Origin: CAZEAN01 sp964510225
GTDB taxonomy: Bacteria > Planctomycetota > Planctomycetia > Isosphaerales > Isosphaeraceae
NCBI GenBank assembly: GCA_964510225.1
Contig: CAZEAN010000007.1
Coordinates: 1-64,000, forward strand
Length of the DNA stretch: 64,000 bases
Direction of reading: 5' to 3'
Part shown: piece after piece, positions 60,795-64,000 of the stretch
How positions within the stretch are numbered: position 1 is the first letter of the stretch
Layout of the letters: each line of letters starts with the position of its first letter
Notes under the pieces: model-generated
Databases searched by the model: none
The model's input: the letters and a program-made list of their open reading frames with translations, nothing else
What the model was told of the DNA's origin: nothing
Made by a program: the position numbers and the translations under genes

Positions 60795-63317
60795 ATGGGA
60801 ACTGCGTCGAAGAAACTGAGAACGTCGGGTCCATCGCTGCAAAAAACAAAGGTATCGAGTCCGAAATCGTTAAAGCCGGAATCAGACTCGACAAAAACGA
60901 AGGTGAAATCGCGATCATTTCTCGCTGATCCAATCAACTGGATTTATCGATTCCTCGCCTCACTGAAGTTGGCAATCGTCAGTCTTTCTGCGTTGGCGAT
61001 CGTGCTCGTGTTGGGGATGGTCTTCGAACGTCGTCATGGTAACGACGCACTTCAAGAATACGTTTATCGGACCTGGTGGTTCGGCCTTATGATGGCGGCG
61101 CTGGGGATCAACATTCTCTGCGCGGCGACGATCCGGTTCCCTTGGAAGCGTCGACAAGCCGGTTTTGTTGTCACCCACGCTGGTCTCCTGGTCTTGCTGA
61201 TCGGTTCTTGGATCAGCTTCCAGGTTGGGGATGAAGGCCAGTTGGCGATGGTCGAGGGAGATTCATCGCAGACGATGGTCCGGATGAACAAACACATCAT
61301 CCGCGTCCGCGAAGTCGACGATTCGGTCCAGGATCGAGCACGAGAGGACCTCCGCGACGCAGCAGTCGTTCTCTTTAAAAATGTCAACATGGACGACAAT
61401 CTTGACGCCGAAACGAACGAATTGATCAGACTCTTTACGCCGGTTGCCAACCCGAACAGGACACTTCGGGCTGAAGAAGTTCAGCAAATCATTGATCATC
61501 CAGCGCTCCAAGAAGCAGACAACGAGGCATTGCGGTCGACGTTAGTGCGGACCGTCAGACGACTCCAAGGAGTTGAAGAGGAGACCAAGTCTTACCCACT
61601 ATACCCAGGGCCGTTCAAGTGGGATCAAGGTCGGGTCGCTCGGCTGACAGATCCTGATGATCGAGTTCAAGTGGAGGTTACGGCGTTTTATCCTGCATCG
61701 ATGGGTAAGCGGATCGCATTGCCGTCCTCCACAGGATCCCCGATGGCAAAAGTCTCGCTTGAGATGCAACCCCCAGCGTTTCTTTCACCGATGGATCCGC
61801 TTAAAGACCGGAGCCTGATCGATGGGCTCCGTTGGATCAAGACGGATCGGAAGTATCACCGACGGGTCTTCCCGATCCGTTCCGGGTTTAGCTCGAGTGC
61901 ACCCCTTCAGGTTCAGTTCCAACAGATCGATCGCGTGGACGGTTGGAGCCATCAACAGGACCATTTCCGGAATCTTCCAGGAGATGGTCGGCTTGAGGTG
62001 GTCTCGATCTACTACGATGACAACTCAGGGCAGACCCGGAGGGCCTCTTATTTCCCTGAAATGGACCTCTGGCAGATCACTGGCGGCAATGATGGTGTGA
62101 TCGAGTCGGAGTCGTTCGAAACCGAACTCCCAGGGAGTGATCTAAAAGTTACCTACCGACGTTCGGGGCTTCTTTCTGACTTATCCGAAGATGCCCAGCT
62201 TGAGTTTGTTGAAAAAATCCAACTGCTCCAGGAGCCGGATGGTCCATCGAGTTTGCCGACCTCTCGGACCTGGGGTTCGATCTTCCTTGAGATCCTCCAG
62301 CAAACCGAGGATGACCAACTCGCTATTGCAGAATTTGCGATTAGCGAAGCGGGAGGCCCCGAGACAATTCACTGGGTGACCCCACTCCCCTCCTCCGCAC
62401 TCGGGATCCCGTTGAGCTACCGGACTGTACCGGGTGATTCTTACCGATTCGAACCGGCGGAGCCGCTCGCAGATCTTGTCTACTTTCATCCTCCGGCGTT
62501 TGGCGAAGGGATGGAGGGATTGAAAGGGATCATTGATGTTCTCGCGATTGACGATGACCGCTTTTTCTACCGATCAATCAACAAAGATGGAATCCAACAT
62601 CAAGGAAAGCTTGATCCCGGCGATCCGATGGTCCCCGTCTTCGGGGGGGCTGGCGGCGACATGAAAGCATCCTTCGGCCTCGATGAGTTCGTCAAGAGTG
62701 CCGAAGATTCGTTCCGCTACGCACCGATCAATCTTCCCGTCGGGCAAGCAGGCCAAGGGATTCCAGCGGTCCGGGTTGAGCTAACCGTCGATGGTGAGAA
62801 ACAAGTCCAATGGGTCCGCCTTGGTGTCACCCCTGGAACGTTGAAGCAAGATCTGGGGGCGGCCAAGGAATTCCGGTTAGGTCGGAAGACATTCGAGGTT
62901 CTTTATGACGTCGATCGCGTTGACCTTCCCTACAAGATTGAGCTGATCGACTTCCGTCGACGGTTTGATCCTGGGACACAACAAGCCAAGACATTCGAAA
63001 GTGATGTCTACTTGACCGATCCCGAGCGCGGGATTGAGCAGGAAGAGGTTGCGATCTCGATGAACAAACCGTTGAGTCATCGGGGTTATTCGTTCTATCA
63101 ATCCAGTTTCAATCCCCCGACCGACTCCAGCGGTGAGTTCGTTTCGGTCTTCCAAGTTCGCTACGATCCAACCTGGTACGTCGTTTACCTCGGTTGTCTG
63201 ATGATCACCCTCGGAATTGTTCTCCAGTTCGTGATGCGTTCCGGGCTCTTCACTTCTGAGAAGTGGAAGACAATGGAAATGAAGAGCGACCCAAATTCTA
63301 CGGTCCCAACCACCTAG
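60795..63317 (+). CDS. ResB-like cytochrome c biogenesis protein
   Basis: An 840-residue membrane protein of system II cytochrome c maturation, which delivers haem with CcsA to apocytochromes outside the membrane. Helices at about 57-75, 90-105 and 118-137 near the N-terminus (LAIVSLSALAIVLVLG; RRQAGFVVTHAGLLVLLIGSW) and a last helix near 810 (YLGCLMITLGIVLQFVM) frame a periplasmic domain. The C-terminal NKPLSHRGYSFYQSSF block is the ResB hallmark. It is much longer than classical ResB because the periplasmic part (about 150-780) is extended. ATG at 60795 is preferred over TTG at 60777. The CcsA partner follows after 170 bases. Confidence 0.85.
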   Translation: MGTASKKLRTSGPSLQKTKVSSPKSLKPESDSTKTKVKSRSFLADPINWIYRFLASLKLAIVSLSALAIVLVLGMVFERRHGNDALQEYVYRTWWFGLMMAALGINILCAATIRFPWKRRQAGFVVTHAGLLVLLIGSWISFQVGDEGQLAMVEGDSSQTMVRMNKHIIRVREVDDSVQDRAREDLRDAAVVLFKNVNMDDNLDAETNELIRLFTPVANPNRTLRAEEVQQIIDHPALQEADNEALRSTLVRTVRRLQGVEEETKSYPLYPGPFKWDQGRVARLTDPDDRVQVEVTAFYPASMGKRIALPSSTGSPMAKVSLEMQPPAFLSPMDPLKDRSLIDGLRWIKTDRKYHRRVFPIRSGFSSSAPLQVQFQQIDRVDGWSHQQDHFRNLPGDGRLEVVSIYYDDNSGQTRRASYFPEMDLWQITGGNDGVIESESFETELPGSDLKVTYRRSGLLSDLSEDAQLEFVEKIQLLQEPDGPSSLPTSRTWGSIFLEILQQTEDDQLAIAEFAISEAGGPETIHWVTPLPSSALGIPLSYRTVPGDSYRFEPAEPLADLVYFHPPAFGEGMEGLKGIIDVLAIDDDRFFYRSINKDGIQHQGKLDPGDPMVPVFGGAGGDMKASFGLDEFVKSAEDSFRYAPINLPVGQAGQGIPAVRVELTVDGEKQVQWVRLGVTPGTLKQDLGAAKEFRLGRKTFEVLYDVDRVDLPYKIELIDFRRRFDPGTQQAKTFESDVYLTDPERGIEQEEVAISMNKPLSHRGYSFYQSSFNPPTDSSGEFVSVFQVRYDPTWYVVYLGCLMITLGIVLQFVMRSGLFTSEKWKTMEMKSDPNSTVPTT

Positions 63318-63487
63318 CGACCTTCTCCCGGAAAGATGTGTTTCTGGGTGGTGCGTAACGATGAGACCGATAGACGAGTCATCTGCACTTGCCAAAGATT
63401 CAATCACTTCAGTTGGCAGCAAACAACGTGGTTAATGAAGGAAGCGGCCTCTTTTCACACGGCGCTCATCCGAGAGGGAATCGATTC

Positions 63488-64000
63488 ATGAATAGCTCTT
63501 GGCGAATGGTCACAGCGAGTGAGGTCAGCCTGATGATCGTCGGGCTGGGGGCTTTATTGCTCGGAACTCCGGGTTCATCAATCGGGTCAGACGCGGACCC
63601 CAATCAGGGCGAGTCGACGTCGATCAACAATGATGTCTACCAGGTCCTCGGCAATATTCCCCAAATGCACAAGGGGAGAATCAAACCGAGCGATTCGGTG
63701 GCACGACAGGTTGTGAAGTCGATCACGGGACGGCAGTCGTTTGAGCCGATCGGGCCAGACGGGACTGAAGGAGCTGAGTGGAGTGCGATCGCAACGCTGA
63801 TAAGCTGGCAAGCCGCTCCCGAGTTCTGGAACGAACAGCGGTTCATCCTTGCCGAGTACTTACCCCTCAGGCAATTGATTCTCGCCGACTCCATGAAAGC
63901 CGCGTTGGCACAACTCGCCCGGGATTCGAGTGAGGCTGATGCAGCGATCAAGCCACTCCTTGAGCAAGAGGTCGTGACCTCTGGTGATCTTAAAGGATTG
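63488..64000 (+). CDS. CcsA/ResC-like cytochrome c assembly protein (partial, 5' end)
   Basis: A 171-codon open frame from ATG 63488 to the window edge, cut at its 3' end. A hydrophobic N-terminal segment (about 12-30) is followed by MHKGRIKPSDSVARQVV, the stretch that precedes the haem-handling membrane domain in planctomycete CcsA-type proteins (xGRxKPxDxxAR). The membrane core with the WWD motif would lie downstream and is not in the window. Its position right after ResB supports the assignment, which therefore rests on the N-terminal pattern plus context. Confidence 0.6.
   Translation, partial: MNSSWRMVTASEVSLMIVGLGALLLGTPGSSIGSDADPNQGESTSINNDVYQVLGNIPQMHKGRIKPSDSVARQVVKSITGRQSFEPIGPDGTEGAEWSAIATLISWQAAPEFWNEQRFILAEYLPLRQLILADSMKAALAQLARDSSEADAAIKPLLEQEVVTSGDLKGL

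Noticed and set aside
63326..63372. CCACC/GGTGG pairing after the ResB gene
   Set aside because: A short stem with a loop of about 30 bases is expected by chance and there is no T tract.

Overview
The window looks like a chromosomal segment of a planctomycete (class Planctomycetia; I would not go below class). The evidence is the combination of a DUF1559 pseudopilin-like protein, an HYExAFE-family protein, ECF sigma factors with the planctomycete-style N-terminus (one carrying a long C-terminal fusion), a secreted sulfatase beside an FG-GAP/ASPIC-UnbV lipoprotein, the RDD/SpoIIM/DUF4129/DUF4350 gene row, and very large envelope proteins with no recognisable domain. Coding density is high, genes lie on both strands, and no rRNA, tRNA, CRISPR array, insertion sequence or phage gene was seen.

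Layout. 0-5 kb: HAD phosphatase, MOSC protein, DUF4432 mutarotase-like protein, then an ECF sigma factor fused through a membrane segment and coiled coil to a Wza-like polysaccharide-export domain. 5-11.3 kb: a DUF255/YyaL thioredoxin-fold protein and a complete sdhCAB succinate dehydrogenase operon closed by a strong terminator. 11.3-13.3 kb: WecG/TagA-type glycosyltransferase and a second ECF sigma factor with a ZAS anti-sigma partner. 13.3-17.6 kb: agmatine deiminase and N-carbamoylputrescine amidase (agmatine to putrescine), separated by an acyl-CoA dehydrogenase and a secreted protein. 17.7-21.3 kb: a 1220-residue TIR-CHAT-STAND NTPase-TPR protein, the strongest candidate here for an unusual immune or cell-death system. 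21.4-24.7 kb: secreted esterase, D-2-hydroxyacid dehydrogenase and GT-B glycosyltransferase on one strand. 24.8-29.2 kb: sulfatase, FG-GAP lipoprotein and DUF1559 protein.

29.4-35.7 kb: HYExAFE nuclease-like protein with an overlapping tiny membrane protein, biotin synthase, a secreted M20 amidohydrolase, a TPR protein, and a secreted alpha/beta-hydrolase-like protein that appears to have lost its catalytic Ser and His. 35.9-42.5 kb: zinc-ribbon membrane protein, receiver-like protein, and a tightly packed membrane operon (RDD, SpoIIM, membrane protein, DUF4129, DUF4350) without the MoxR and DUF58 genes that often accompany it. 42.5-60.4 kb: envelope-related genes: two GT-C type membrane glycosyltransferases, a FecR-like/HEAT membrane protein, an inositol monophosphatase, and two consecutive giant beta-rich membrane proteins of about 1180 and 2330 residues. 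60.8 kb to the end: system II cytochrome c maturation, with a ResB-like protein and the start of its CcsA-like partner, cut by the window edge.

Together the genes cover respiration (sdh, ResB/CcsA), polyamine and biotin metabolism, and a large investment in cell-envelope and secreted proteins, with two sigma-factor regulatory modules and one self-contained signalling/defence protein. Function calls rest on motif and family recognition by eye; no database search was possible.
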